Notes under the pieces: model-generated | What the model was told of the DNA's origin: nothing | Database searches by the model: none | Seen by the model: only the letters and a program-made list of their open reading frames with translations | Translations under genes and position numbers: made by a program | Source of the DNA: a virus | Strand: one strand, 5' to 3' | Length of the DNA stretch: 54,233 bases | IMG/VR virus record: IMGVR_UViG_3300048927_000792 | Span: 1 to 54,233 of that record | In this document: one piece after another, positions 37,352 to 44,592 of the stretch | How positions within the stretch are numbered: the first letter of the stretch is position 1 | Layout of the letters: each line of letters begins with the position of its first letter

Positions 37352-37977
37352 GCTACCCTCAGGTTACAGGTGCCGCACATGTTGGCGATGCTAGCCCGGC
37401 CGATCGTCGGGGTTCGGTTTGCTGCGGCCACCATTGCAGCCACCTCGGGGTCGATTGCCCCGTAGCGCTCGACGACGCCGACAAATTCTTGAACGTCATG
37501 GCCGCGCATCACGAGGATCGGCTTGCCGGTATCCTTGTTGAAGGCGGGCATCCCGTATTTGTCCCGCTTCTGCGCGCAGTGATAAAGCTCGTGCTCTACC
37601 AGGGCGCAGAACGAGGGATCGTCCATCCCGGCGGCAGCGGGCGCGCTGAACGTCAGCAGGAAGTCGGGCATACCGCCGAACCATTCCTCTACTTGCTGGA
37701 TCGCCCGCGCGCGCTGCCACTTGCCCATAGCCATCGGCGGCATCAGCTCGGCCTGGCCAATGACGGCCCGCATCTGCTTGCTATTGTCGCAGTTGGTCCA
37801 GAGCACGCCGAGCGCTGCGTCGCTCAGGTGGACGTGCTCGATGTTGAATAGCGGGCTCGCCTCATCGAGGAACGTGGCGCGGATCCAGTCCAGCAGGTCC
37901 GGCGCAGGCACGAACCGATCGAGCATCTCCAGATCGGAGAGCGTTGCAAGGTCGTGGGGCGGATACGGGCGGTTCAT
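37348..37977 (-). CDS. phage zinc metallopeptidase-like protein
   Basis: 209 residues. LVEHELYHCAQ is a clear HExxH zinc site with Glu as general base; RGHDVQEFVGVVERYG further on is typical of the putative phage metallopeptidase family (PhageMetallopep). Aromatic N-terminal region and a final pair CGTC. Early-operon location suggests action on a host protein rather than virion maturation. Target unknown. Confidence 0.82.
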   Translation of the reverse strand: MNRPYPPHDLATLSDLEMLDRFVPAPDLLDWIRATFLDEASPLFNIEHVHLSDAALGVLWTNCDNSKQMRAVIGQAELMPPMAMGKWQRARAIQQVEEWFGGMPDFLLTFSAPAAAGMDDPSFCALVEHELYHCAQKRDKYGMPAFNKDTGKPILVMRGHDVQEFVGVVERYGAIDPEVAAMVAAANRTPTIGRASIANMCGTCNLRVA

Positions 37978-38171
37978 CGTGCAGCTTCCTCCTTCAGGAA
38001 CCGCTTGCGCTCACGAGCCATGCGCTTGGCCCCGATCGCCTTTCGCCAGGCGAGCACCGTGGACTTGCCCCAGATGTTCTCCACTCGGCGCCAGCCATGG
38101 CGCTTGAACTTCTCCATGAACTCCGGTGGGATGCGCTTCGGTGCGGAGGTGGGCAGCAGTTTACGCGTCAT
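37974..38171 (-). CDS. small very basic protein
   Basis: 65 residues with about 20 Arg/Lys (KRIPPEFMEKFKRHGWRRVENIW, AKRMARERKRFLKEEAAR). Nucleic-acid binding is likely from charge alone. Overlaps both neighbours. Confidence 0.65.
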   Translation of the reverse strand: MTRKLLPTSAPKRIPPEFMEKFKRHGWRRVENIWGKSTVLAWRKAIGAKRMARERKRFLKEEAAR

Positions 38172-38763
38172 CTTCGTAATCCTCGTCGTCTTCGCAGGCT
38201 TCATCCGGGTCGATGATGGTCTTGCCGTGCTTGATGGCGAACATGAGCGTTTTGGCGGCGCGCTCTTGATGCTCAGGGTATGAAGCCATCCGATTGAAGT
38301 CGCGGTACAGGATCGCTTCGAGGCTAGACCCCATATCGTCGTCGCTGAAGTTCTGCCCGGTATCGAGCCGCCGTTGCACCACCGCCTCACGCAAGTCGCT
38401 GGGCTTTAGGCGCTCCACTGAGGCCATCTTGAGCAACGGCAATGCGTCTTCGATATCCAAGCTGGCGATAGCGGCGTGGTGCTCGACGGAAAGGCTCGGA
38501 TCGCGCAGGGCGGGCGGGAACTTGCCCGCGGCGACGGAAGCCTCGCGAAGCTTTGCAGGGGCGATGCCCAGTTCCTTGCCAAGCGCGGCGAAGTCGAAGC
38601 CAAGCTGCTTGGCGTGGCCGTCACGTACGCCCTCGGCAACCCATTCGGCCATGTCCCATTCGAGGGCGACCTTGCGGTGGGCAATGTCCCGGCCGCGGTT
38701 CAGCCATTCCTCTTGCGGAGTGGCTGGAGTACCGGCGGGGATGATGGTGGTGATCGCGTTCAT
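38161..38763 (-). CDS. hypothetical protein with HTH-like middle
   Basis: 200 residues from the ATG at 38763 (ATGA overlap). AALGKELGIAPAKLREASVAAG and SVEHHAAIASLDIEDALPLLKMA...LKPSDLREAV resemble ParB/KorB-type HTH segments; the C-terminus is strongly acidic (EACEDDEDYEDD). A DNA-binding regulatory or partition-like role is possible but unproven. Confidence 0.65.
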   Translation of the reverse strand: MNAITTIIPAGTPATPQEEWLNRGRDIAHRKVALEWDMAEWVAEGVRDGHAKQLGFDFAALGKELGIAPAKLREASVAAGKFPPALRDPSLSVEHHAAIASLDIEDALPLLKMASVERLKPSDLREAVVQRRLDTGQNFSDDDMGSSLEAILYRDFNRMASYPEHQERAAKTLMFAIKHGKTIIDPDEACEDDEDYEDDA

Positions 38764-39053
38764 GCGGCGTCGTCCTCGCGATAGAAGCGCGCCCATCCTC
38801 GGGCATGCTGGCGGATGCGGTCCCAGCGTGAGCCCATCTTCCAGGCGTGAGTGTTGGTCGGCAGGACGGTGGTTACCGAGCCTTCCTCGATCACGACGCG
38901 GTGACCAGTGCCGAGGCGCACATACTTGGCGCCAAACCCAGCGGCCGCCAGTATCGCCCGCGACGTAAGCAGAGTGCGGGCCTGCTCCTCGGTGGTGATG
39001 CCGGGGACACGCTCAATGCAGCGGTCGATGGCGTGGCGGGTGATGTGGATCAT
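38760..39053 (-). CDS. hypothetical phage protein
   Basis: 97 residues from the ATG at 39053 (ATGA overlap). IHITRHAIDRCIERVPGITTEEQARTLL, then KYVRLGTGHRVVIEEGSVTTVLP: a helix followed by a small beta sheet, a common phage family of unassigned function. Confidence 0.7.
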   Translation of the reverse strand: MIHITRHAIDRCIERVPGITTEEQARTLLTSRAILAAAGFGAKYVRLGTGHRVVIEEGSVTTVLPTNTHAWKMGSRWDRIRQHARGWARFYREDDAA

Positions 39054-39469
39054 GCCGCGGTCTCCTTCGCCCATTCCAGGCCGTTCGGGCCTTCGACGAG
39101 CCAGCCCTGCTGGAGCCCGATGCGCTTGAGGCCTGCCATCAGCGTTTCCGGATCAGGCAGGGGCTCACCGACGCCCAGCTTCTCCGGTGCGACCAGGCGC
39201 AGCACCGGGGGCGTCTTGGGCCGGTTGTGCCAGGACAGCGCGTCCTTGGTGGCCTCGATCACGGCCGGGACAATCTTGGACGGGTGGTCGCAGGTTAGGC
39301 GAGCCGCCCGGATGCCGTCGCGGAAGATGTGGAGCGGCAGGTGCGCCAGCGCGTCGAACGCGGCGTCCAGCCAGTCCTCGGCCTCCTTCGAGGTCATGCC
39401 GGCGGGCTTCACAAGCGCGAGGCTTGCCGACAGCATCGCGGCCATTTCGATTTCGGGTTCATCGTGCAC
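39050..39469 (-). CDS. putative replication accessory protein
   Basis: 139 residues from GTG 39469 (ATG 39445 possible); overlaps the O-like gene by 11 nt. ALVKPAGMTSKEAEDWLDAAFDALAHLP and CDHPSKIVPAVIEATKD is a widespread alphaproteobacterial phage pattern. Position next to an O-like protein would suit a helicase-loader role as in lambda O-P, but I see no ATPase motif. Confidence 0.6.
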   Translation of the reverse strand: MHDEPEIEMAAMLSASLALVKPAGMTSKEAEDWLDAAFDALAHLPLHIFRDGIRAARLTCDHPSKIVPAVIEATKDALSWHNRPKTPPVLRLVAPEKLGVGEPLPDPETLMAGLKRIGLQQGWLVEGPNGLEWAKETAA

Positions 39470-40277
39470 CGATTGCGATCCTCTGTTCCTGCTCCACGCG
39501 CTCGCGGCGCTTCCGGGCGGCGAGATCCATGCCGATCTCCCGGACTGACGCCCGCTCTGGGAATTGTTGCTGGGGTTGCGGGGCCTGGCCGGCCGCGCGC
39601 TGCTGTTCGGCCTGCAAGGCCTTGGTGATCCACTCGATCGGGCTCGAAGGCGCGGGCTGGGCAGTCTGGCAGCGAGCCAGAACAGCGAGCACGGCGCCAT
39701 CCGAGTAGGTTTTTCTCCACCGGCCAATGATCGAGCGGGCTGCGGGCTCTTTGTGGCCAGAGGCCATCAGGAGCTTGAGGCCGGTGCGGAAGATTGCTCC
39801 TGCGAGGTCCAGGGCCAAAGGCTCCGGCGCGTCGCGCCCGTCTCCGATAGGAGACGGAATATCTTTGGTTTCTTGGTTTCCTTGTTCTTTTGCTGTCCGA
39901 TCGCTGTCCGATCGCTGTCCGGTTGGCTGTTCGGTTGCCTGTCCGGTCTTCTCTTCGATGTCCTGATATTTCCCGTAATTGCATACGGTTATGATGGTGC
40001 GGCCTTGTCCGGTTGCCCGTCCGATCATCTGTTCGGTTTCGAGCCGGACCAAAAACCGCTCGACCGCCGAAGGGGACCATCCCCATGCTTCGGCAAGCTG
40101 CGCGCGCGATGCGCAGAGCTGGCCGCGATCGAGGGAAACGATCTTGCCGTTGACGTCGTAGGGTGTGGGCTTCCAGCAGGCCTTGGCCACGATCCAGAAC
40201 CACGCACGGAAGCGCTCCGCATCCTTCAGGAGCGGGTGATCCAGCGCGCTACGGTCCAAGGCGACGAAGCCGGTCAC
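39459..40277 (-). CDS. O-like phage replication protein
   Basis: 272 residues from GTG 40277 (GTGA overlap with rusA). The N-terminal 110 residues form a winged-helix replication-initiator type domain (VALDRSALDHPLLKDAERFRAWFWIVAKA, SRAQLAEAWGWSPSAVERFLVRLETEQMI, ITVCNYGKYQ). A Gln/Thr-rich repeat (GQATEQPTGQRSD) links to a helical C-terminal domain that could bind the host helicase. Origin sites were not identified inside the gene. Confidence 0.78.
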   Translation of the reverse strand: MTGFVALDRSALDHPLLKDAERFRAWFWIVAKACWKPTPYDVNGKIVSLDRGQLCASRAQLAEAWGWSPSAVERFLVRLETEQMIGRATGQGRTIITVCNYGKYQDIEEKTGQATEQPTGQRSDSDRTAKEQGNQETKDIPSPIGDGRDAPEPLALDLAGAIFRTGLKLLMASGHKEPAARSIIGRWRKTYSDGAVLAVLARCQTAQPAPSSPIEWITKALQAEQQRAAGQAPQPQQQFPERASVREIGMDLAARKRRERVEQEQRIAIGAR

Positions 40278-40630
40278 TGGTCGGCGCCTCCGACACGGAT
40301 CACGAACTCGCCGGTGCGGGTGGAGGCGAACTCCACTGTCGGCGTGGCGAAATGCCTGTCGTCGATGCCGAGAGCCTGGGCGATGCCGTCCTGATAGCTC
40401 TTGCAAGCAGCCACGACGTTGTCCTTGTCGGGCAGCGGGCCGGTGCGCTTGGCGTGGACGATGATGTGCAGGCCGATGGTCTCGCTTGGCGTGAAGTCGG
40501 CCCGCGCGGCGAGGGCAGAGCCCCAGGCCATCTGCTTGTGCGACTTCACCTTGCGCGCCTTGGCGTGAGGGCTGCGGGTGCGGCCATTGGGCCAGAGCAG
40601 CTTGTCCGGATAGGGGAGACGCAAGATCAC
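40274..40630 (-). CDS. rusA: RusA-type Holliday junction resolvase
   Basis: 118 residues. PLPDKDNVVAACKSYQDGIAQALGIDDRHF carries the conserved Asp residues and Lys of RusA (metal-dependent endonuclease that resolves four-way junctions). Usual length. Sits with replication genes and completes the recombination set encoded on the right arm. Confidence 0.88.
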   Translation of the reverse strand: MILRLPYPDKLLWPNGRTRSPHAKARKVKSHKQMAWGSALAARADFTPSETIGLHIIVHAKRTGPLPDKDNVVAACKSYQDGIAQALGIDDRHFATPTVEFASTRTGEFVIRVGGADQ

Positions 40631-40941
40631 GGGCGCACCACCATTCGCCCCGAGCGCTCGGCAGCGTCGAACACATAGGGGTGGTTGTAGTAAAGCGAGG
40701 TGAGCAGCCGCCGGCTGCCCTCTTCCATGGCGCTGGCGTTCTCTTGGCCGAGAAGGGGGTCATGTATCCGCCCGCTGTATTCCGCCTCGTTGCGACGGCG
40801 GGGGCCGGGCCTTGCAATCACTGCCTTGCCCCGGCGCCCCTCAGCCTCGCGGGCGCATGTGGCGCAGCGCGGGTTCAGGATGCTCTTGAGGTTCGCCAGG
40901 TCGTGCGAGTGCCCGCAGGGGAAGACGATCGTCGGGGTCAT
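40627..40941 (-). CDS. small Cys/His-containing phage protein
   Basis: 104 residues. CGHSHDLANLKSILNPRCATC could form one zinc site; the C-terminus is helical and aromatic (LLTSLYYNHPYVFDAAERSGRMVVRP). ATGA overlaps on both sides. Function unknown. Confidence 0.7.
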   Translation of the reverse strand: MTPTIVFPCGHSHDLANLKSILNPRCATCAREAEGRRGKAVIARPGPRRRNEAEYSGRIHDPLLGQENASAMEEGSRRLLTSLYYNHPYVFDAAERSGRMVVRP

Positions 40942-41126
40942 AGAGTGCTCCAGTCGATCGGCGTCATGCGCGCATGACCCTTGGCGAGCAGGTCAGCCCG
41001 CAGACGATCTGTCATCGCGCGGCGAAGGGCTCGGCTCTTGTCGGCTTTGACCTGGTTGAGTGCTCGGCCGGGATTAACCGGCTCGGCAACGGCGGGGGCC
41101 GGCGCGCGACGGAACAGCCGGATCAT
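40938..41126 (-). CDS. small basic protein
   Basis: 62 residues from the ATG at 41126 (TGATG with the GapR-like stop). RLFRRAPAPAVAEPVNPGRAL, then a basic helix. No family recognised. Confidence 0.6.
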   Translation of the reverse strand: MIRLFRRAPAPAVAEPVNPGRALNQVKADKSRALRRAMTDRLRADLLAKGHARMTPIDWSTL

Positions 41127-41362
41127 CACTCCATCCCCAATGCGTTGAGGTAGGTCTGGAGCAGCATGTCCATTTCTCGGCGATCGTCCGGCTTCATCTT
41201 CCGGAGGCGCACGATCTGGCGCATGATCTTGGTGTCGTATCCGACAGCCTTGCCCTCTGCGTAGACGTCCTTGATGTCGTCTGCGATGCCCTTGGCCTCC
41301 TCAGCCAAACGCTCAATACGCTCCAGCAGCAAGCGGAGGCGGTCGTCAGTCACTTCGGCCAT
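41126..41362 (-). CDS. GapR-like DNA-binding protein (DUF2312)
   Basis: 78 residues: RLRLLLERIERLAEEAKGIADDIKDVYAEGKAVGYDTKIMRQIVRLRKM matches GapR almost throughout. Caulobacter GapR encircles overtwisted DNA and helps topoisomerases ahead of replication and transcription. A phage copy in the replication operon may support phage DNA synthesis or redirect the host factor. Confidence 0.88.
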   Translation of the reverse strand: MAEVTDDRLRLLLERIERLAEEAKGIADDIKDVYAEGKAVGYDTKIMRQIVRLRKMKPDDRREMDMLLQTYLNALGME

Positions 41363-41375
41363 GTGAATGGTCCTT

Positions 41376-41570
41376 TCAAAGCATGATGGGTTCGTCGCGG
41401 GCGCGGTCAGCAATCCAGGCAGACCGGCCAGCGACGGCGGAATCGAGAGAGTGTTGAGCGGCTGCCAGCTCGGCCTCTTCGGCGGCGATCTTCGCCTTCG
41501 CGCGGCGGACACGCTTTTCAGCGAGGCGCACGAGGGTTTCGTGATCGTCGAGGCTGGCCGGGCCGGACAT
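41376..41570 (-). CDS. small coiled-coil protein
   Basis: 64 residues from the ATG at 41570. Strong heptad pattern (HETLVRLAEKRVRRAKAKIAAEEAELAAAQHSLDSAV). TGATG coupling with the upstream gene. Function unknown. Confidence 0.65.
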   Translation of the reverse strand: MSGPASLDDHETLVRLAEKRVRRAKAKIAAEEAELAAAQHSLDSAVAGRSAWIADRARDEPIML

Positions 41571-42028
41571 CAACCGACCGCACGCAGAACGGCGACCTTG
41601 TCGTCCAAGTCGTCCTGTTCGCATTCGGCAATCTCGCGGCCGCCGGGGCTGTCAGGGTGGTGTGCCTTACCCTTGGCGGCGAGGAAGTCGCGGGCGGCCT
41701 CCTCGACCTCGTCGTGGTCGATGCCTTCCGGCTTATGGAAGGCGACCTGTCCGGCGAGCTTGATCCACTCCGAGGTGAACTCGGGTCCGAGGAAGGACAT
41801 GAGCGACATCTGCGCGCCCATGTGCATCGGGCGGTGGTCGGGGTGGCCCGAAGGGTAGGACCGGCAGCAGTCGATCAAGCGATGCGAAACACCGGTCCCG
41901 ATCTGGACTTCCTTCGAGCTGTACCGGCGCCCGCGGCCGACAAAGAGGTTCAGGGCTGCGCGGAATGCGTTCTCCGATTGTTCGCGTGAAATAATCGGAA
42001 ACAATTCCGCAGCTTGCGTCTCAGACAT
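41570..42028 (-). CDS. hypothetical early phage protein
   Basis: 152 residues from the ATG at 42028, GAGG 6 nt upstream. FRAALNLFVGRGRRYSSKEVQIGTGVSHRLIDCCRSYPSG looks like a helix-turn-helix; the centre resembles phage early regulators (FTSEWIKLAGQVAFHKPEG). Might act as a CII-like transcription factor, by position downstream of cro, but the evidence is thin. Confidence 0.65.
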   Translation of the reverse strand: MSETQAAELFPIISREQSENAFRAALNLFVGRGRRYSSKEVQIGTGVSHRLIDCCRSYPSGHPDHRPMHMGAQMSLMSFLGPEFTSEWIKLAGQVAFHKPEGIDHDEVEEAARDFLAAKGKAHHPDSPGGREIAECEQDDLDDKVAVLRAVG

Positions 42029-42221
42029 GGGATACCTCAGAGGCATGAGATTGATTGTGAGCAGAAAGGCCCGCCCGGCCTTGGAGGGGGGTGTGGGTTT
42101 CAGACCGGGCGGGCAGGGGCGTCGCCGGGCCGGCGACGTTTGGGACGGGTACGAGCCCAGCGAACTCCAGATCGGAGTGCGAGCAGGTGGCCTTGCGGCA
42201 GGCGGCGCAGAGAGCGATCAT
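42021..42221 (-). CDS. possible small Cys-rich protein
   Basis: 66 residues. ATG immediately follows the upstream TGA. MIALCAACRKATCSH could bind a metal; the remainder is low-complexity Pro/Ser/His. Overlaps the next start by 8 nt. Coding status uncertain. Confidence 0.45.
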   Translation of the reverse strand: MIALCAACRKATCSHSDLEFAGLVPVPNVAGPATPLPARSETHTPLQGRAGLSAHNQSHASEVSHV

Positions 42222-42473
42222 TCAGGCTGCCTCTCGAACTTCGATCTCGATCGATCGGCCGTTTTTGCCGTCGATTTTGACAGTGCTGGATATCTGAGGG
42301 CCGAGGCCGACGAACTGGCGGCGGCTCCAGACAGCGCGAAGCTGATCTTCAAGGATCAGTCCGAGCAACTGGGCGGTCGAGGCCGGGCGGCGCTTCACGA
42401 TCTCTATGCCGACGACGATGCCGAGCATGAAGGGGATGGCGAGGGCGGCCAGCGCGGGGATGATGTCTTCCAT
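42222..42473 (-). CDS. small membrane-anchored protein
   Basis: 83 residues with one N-terminal helix (IIPALAALAIPFMLGIVVGIEIV) followed by a basic soluble domain (SSTVKIDGKNGRSIEIEVREA). Three bp after the previous gene. Function unknown. Confidence 0.65.
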   Translation of the reverse strand: MEDIIPALAALAIPFMLGIVVGIEIVKRRPASTAQLLGLILEDQLRAVWSRRQFVGLGPQISSTVKIDGKNGRSIEIEVREAA

Positions 42474-42476
42474 AGC

Positions 42477-42752
42477 TCAGGCTCCCATGACTTCTGGATT
42501 GGTCTGGACGGACCCGACACGGCCCAGTTCGGCGAGCAGGTCGCGCTCAACCTTCCGGGCGGCCCGGCGCGAGATCGTGCAGCCGAGGACGGTGATGGGG
42601 TCGGCGAACGGGTCGGCATCCAGCGCGGCAGTGACGCGCGTGAGCAGGGTGTGTTGCTCGCTGCTCACGAGAACGGGTTTTCCGAGCGCGCTCGCTGCAT
42701 CGCCCGGCGCGTAAGTGAGCAGCTCGTTCTGCTTTGCGGTGAGGCTGATCAC
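42477..42752 (-). CDS. hypothetical early protein
   Basis: 91 residues from GTG 42752, which overlaps the upstream TGA (GTGA). LTAKQNELLTYAPGDAASALGKPVLVSSEQHTLLTRVTAALDAD and a basic middle CTISRRAARKVERDLLAELG. May be a small HTH regulator; not certain. Confidence 0.6.
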   Translation of the reverse strand: MISLTAKQNELLTYAPGDAASALGKPVLVSSEQHTLLTRVTAALDADPFADPITVLGCTISRRAARKVERDLLAELGRVGSVQTNPEVMGA

Positions 42753-43225
42753 AGTTCCGACCCTCCACCGAGGCGACTTGACGCCGCCCCGGCTTCGGTC
42801 ATCGTGCAAGTTCCGATACACGCACGAGGAATCGAGAATGAATCACTCCGAAGCGACGAAGGCAGCTCTGCATCTGGCAAGCGAAGCAACCGCGCTATCA
42901 GCAGGATTGATCCTGTTGCTATGGCGAAAAGGGCTTCTACAAGATGCTGACGCAGAGACTTACGAAGCCCGGCTTCGCTCGATTGCTCAAGCGATGGAAG
43001 GCTTTGACTGCGATGCTGCCGCAGCTGATCTCTGGACAGCTGCAAATCTTCTTCGGAGGCAATCGCCGACAGGCCAGGAATAAAGGATTCAGGCGCCAGG
43101 ACGCCAACCCTAAGAACGCGGGCGCCGCTCATCCACTTTCTGTAAGCCCGGTCGTCACGTTGAAAGGCGCGGCGCTCGCGGAACGTCTCGATGTCGCGGG
43201 GCTTGCGGGTGCGGGGCGCGCTCAT
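42749..43225 (-). CDS. early protein with doubtful C-terminal half
   Basis: 158-residue frame. The first 50 residues (RDIETFRERRAFQRDDRAYRKWMSGARVLRVGVL) look coding and follow cro with an ATGA overlap. The rest is antisense to the plus-strand gene at 42838 and has poor composition until the last 17 residues. One reading: a cargo gene was inserted near the 3' end and the frame stayed open by chance. Confidence 0.45.
   Translation of the reverse strand: MSAPRTRKPRDIETFRERRAFQRDDRAYRKWMSGARVLRVGVLAPESFIPGLSAIASEEDLQLSRDQLRQHRSQSLPSLEQSSEAGLRKSLRQHLVEALFAIATGSILLIARLLRLPDAELPSSLRSDSFSIPRACIGTCTMTEAGAASSRLGGGSEL
42838..43083 (+). CDS. plus-strand cargo gene inside the early operon
   Basis: 81 residues: SEATKAALHLASEATALSAGLILLLWRKGLLQDADAETYEARLRSIAQAMEG. 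GAGGA 8 nt before the ATG. Helical, with one possibly membrane-active hydrophobic helix. It opposes the leftward early genes and overlaps the 42749 frame completely. Confidence 0.6.
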   Translation: MNHSEATKAALHLASEATALSAGLILLLWRKGLLQDADAETYEARLRSIAQAMEGFDCDAAAADLWTAANLLRRQSPTGQE

Positions 43226-43449
43226 GCTGCGGCCTTCCGCTTCTCGCTCTGGTCGCGAGGAGCGCCAAACACGAGATCGTGCGCAGTCACCTTGCCCTTT
43301 GTCGCTTTGACGATCGCCTTGATGGCGGAGTGAGAGGCGTTCTGTTCCCCAAAGAGAATGCGCCCGATGGAGACTGCGCTAAGACCGGTCTTCCGTGCGA
43401 GTTCGGCGGGCGTAATCGCGCCGCTTTTCAGATAGGCATCCAGCGTCAT
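43222..43449 (-). CDS. cro: Cro-like helix-turn-helix repressor
   Basis: 75 residues from the ATG at 43449. TPAELARKTGLSAVSIGRILFGEQNASHSAIKAIVKATKG is an XRE-type HTH. First gene of the leftward early operon, divergent from cI across three operator sites. A -35/-10 pair (TTGACC 43485-43480, TAAGTC 43461-43456) puts the start of transcription at about the ATG, so the mRNA may be leaderless. Confidence 0.8.
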   Translation of the reverse strand: MTLDAYLKSGAITPAELARKTGLSAVSIGRILFGEQNASHSAIKAIVKATKGKVTAHDLVFGAPRDQSEKRKAAA

Positions 43450-43456
43450 GCACAAG

Positions 43457-43532
43457 ACTTACACCCCATGTAAGTTTGAGGTCAAGTCCGATTTACGCCC
43501 GATGGCATTATCAACTTACGCCAGATGCCGGA
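43457..43532. promoter_or_regulatory. OR-like operator cluster, three sites
   Basis: O1 ACTTACACCCCATGTAAGT (43457-43475), O2 ATTTACGCCCGATGGCATT (43491-43509), O3 ACTTACGCCAGATGCCGGA (43514-43532). O1 is a near-perfect palindrome overlapping the leftward -10; O3 fills the spacer between TTATCA (43508-43513) and GATAAT (43531-43536) of the rightward cI promoter. Confidence 0.8.
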
Positions 43533-43543
43533 TAATGCCCGGC

Positions 43544-43879
43544 ATGACCGATAAGCGCATATACCTCAAAGAGTGGCGCAAGATGGCCGGGTTGACCCAG
43601 GCCGAGGTCGTCGCGCGCCTAGAGATCCATGATGACGAACGGCTTCCGAAAACCGGGGCCAGCTTGTCGCGTCTGGAGAACGGGACCCAGCCCTATAGCG
43701 AGCGGGTGCTCCATGCCCTTGCCGACATCTACGGGTGCGAGCCTTGGGAATTGATTGGCCGCAACCCGAAGAAGGAGGGTCACGTCATAGACTTGGTCCG
43801 CAAGCTGGACGAGCGAGAGCAAGAGCGTGTGCGGGCCTACATCGAGGGCATGCGCGCCAACGGCGGGAGCGCGGCGTGA
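43544..43879 (+). CDS. CI-like prophage repressor, short form
   Basis: 111 residues from the ATG at 43544. XRE-type HTH (LKEWRKMAGLTQAEVVARLEIHD, LSRLENGTQPYSERVLHALADIYGCEPWEL) then a short helical tail. There is no S24 autocleavage domain, so RecA-triggered self-cleavage is not expected. GATAAT ends 7 nt before the ATG and no Shine-Dalgarno is present: leaderless mRNA predicted, as for lambda cI. Confidence 0.85.
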   Translation: MTDKRIYLKEWRKMAGLTQAEVVARLEIHDDERLPKTGASLSRLENGTQPYSERVLHALADIYGCEPWELIGRNPKKEGHVIDLVRKLDEREQERVRAYIEGMRANGGSAA

Positions 43880-43909
43880 TTTTTTGCGCTGGCACTGGGG
43901 GCTAAATCA

Positions 43910-44149
43910 TTGTCTTTTGATGACTACGAGAAGCGCATGCTTCAGCTCTCGATATATCACCTCGCTCAGGCGACGCGGCACAACGGGATAGCGATACGCC
44001 AATTGGCTATCACCCAATTGCTAGGCGACCGTGACGCAAAAAGAAGCAGCGAGGCGCTGGAGCTGATGAAAAGCTCTCTTGAAAAGAGTGATGCATCTCT
44101 TCAGGAGGCGCAGGAATCCATCCAAAACGCAGTGAGAATTGGTCAGTGA
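43910..44149 (+). CDS. lysogeny-operon helical protein
   Basis: 79 residues from TTG 43910 (GGGGG upstream; next ATG 43937). All helical, ending in KRSSEALELMKSSLEKSDASLQEAQESIQNAV. Follows cI by 30 bp and overlaps the next gene (GTGA). Expected to be expressed in the lysogen. Confidence 0.65.
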   Translation: MSFDDYEKRMLQLSIYHLAQATRHNGIAIRQLAITQLLGDRDAKRSSEALELMKSSLEKSDASLQEAQESIQNAVRIGQ

Positions 44150-44541
44150 ACATTTCTCAAGAGCGCGTTGATGAATTGATCCGCGACTTGCAGGCTTTAC
44201 CAGGCGTCCCTGTTGACATGCCACCACCTCCTCCACCGTCCTTGCCGCCGCAATTCGGTGGTGGTAATGGAGGTGACATGGAACGCCGGGTCGCCAACCT
44301 AGAATTCGACATGGGCCACGTCAAAAAAGGCGTAGATCGCCTTGAGGCAAACATGTCTGAAATCAAGAAGACCCTCCAGGACATGCGGCTTGATGCCACT
44401 AAGGTTTCAGGAGAAACCAAGGCCTCGCTTGCAACCATAGAAGAGCGAAGCAAGCACCTGCCTACGAAATTCGAAGTTTTCGGAATAGTCGCCGGCGTTA
44501 TGGGCGCCATAGGGGTTGTGGCCCGCCTGCTGGCCCATTAG
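44146..44541 (+). CDS. coiled-coil tail-anchored membrane protein in the cI operon
   Basis: 131 residues from GTG 44146. Pro-rich segment (VDMPPPPPPSLPP), Gly-rich linker, coiled coil (MERRVANLEFDMGHVKKGVDRLEANMSEIKK) and one C-terminal transmembrane helix (VFGIVAGVMGAIGVVARLL). Resembles XhlA-type small membrane proteins. Being last in the repressor operon, the place of rexAB in lambda, it is a candidate superinfection-exclusion protein. Confidence 0.7.
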   Translation: MNISQERVDELIRDLQALPGVPVDMPPPPPPSLPPQFGGGNGGDMERRVANLEFDMGHVKKGVDRLEANMSEIKKTLQDMRLDATKVSGETKASLATIEERSKHLPTKFEVFGIVAGVMGAIGVVARLLAH

Positions 44542-44569
44542 GCCCACCGATCACAGTAACATTGCACCA

Positions 44570-44592
44570 GCCTCGCTTCGGCGGGGCTTTTT
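44570..44592 (+). terminator. intrinsic terminator of the cI operon
   Basis: gcctcgc, ttcg loop, gcggggc, then ttttt (44588-44592). Typical rho-independent terminator 28 nt after the 44146 gene stop. Confidence 0.88.
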
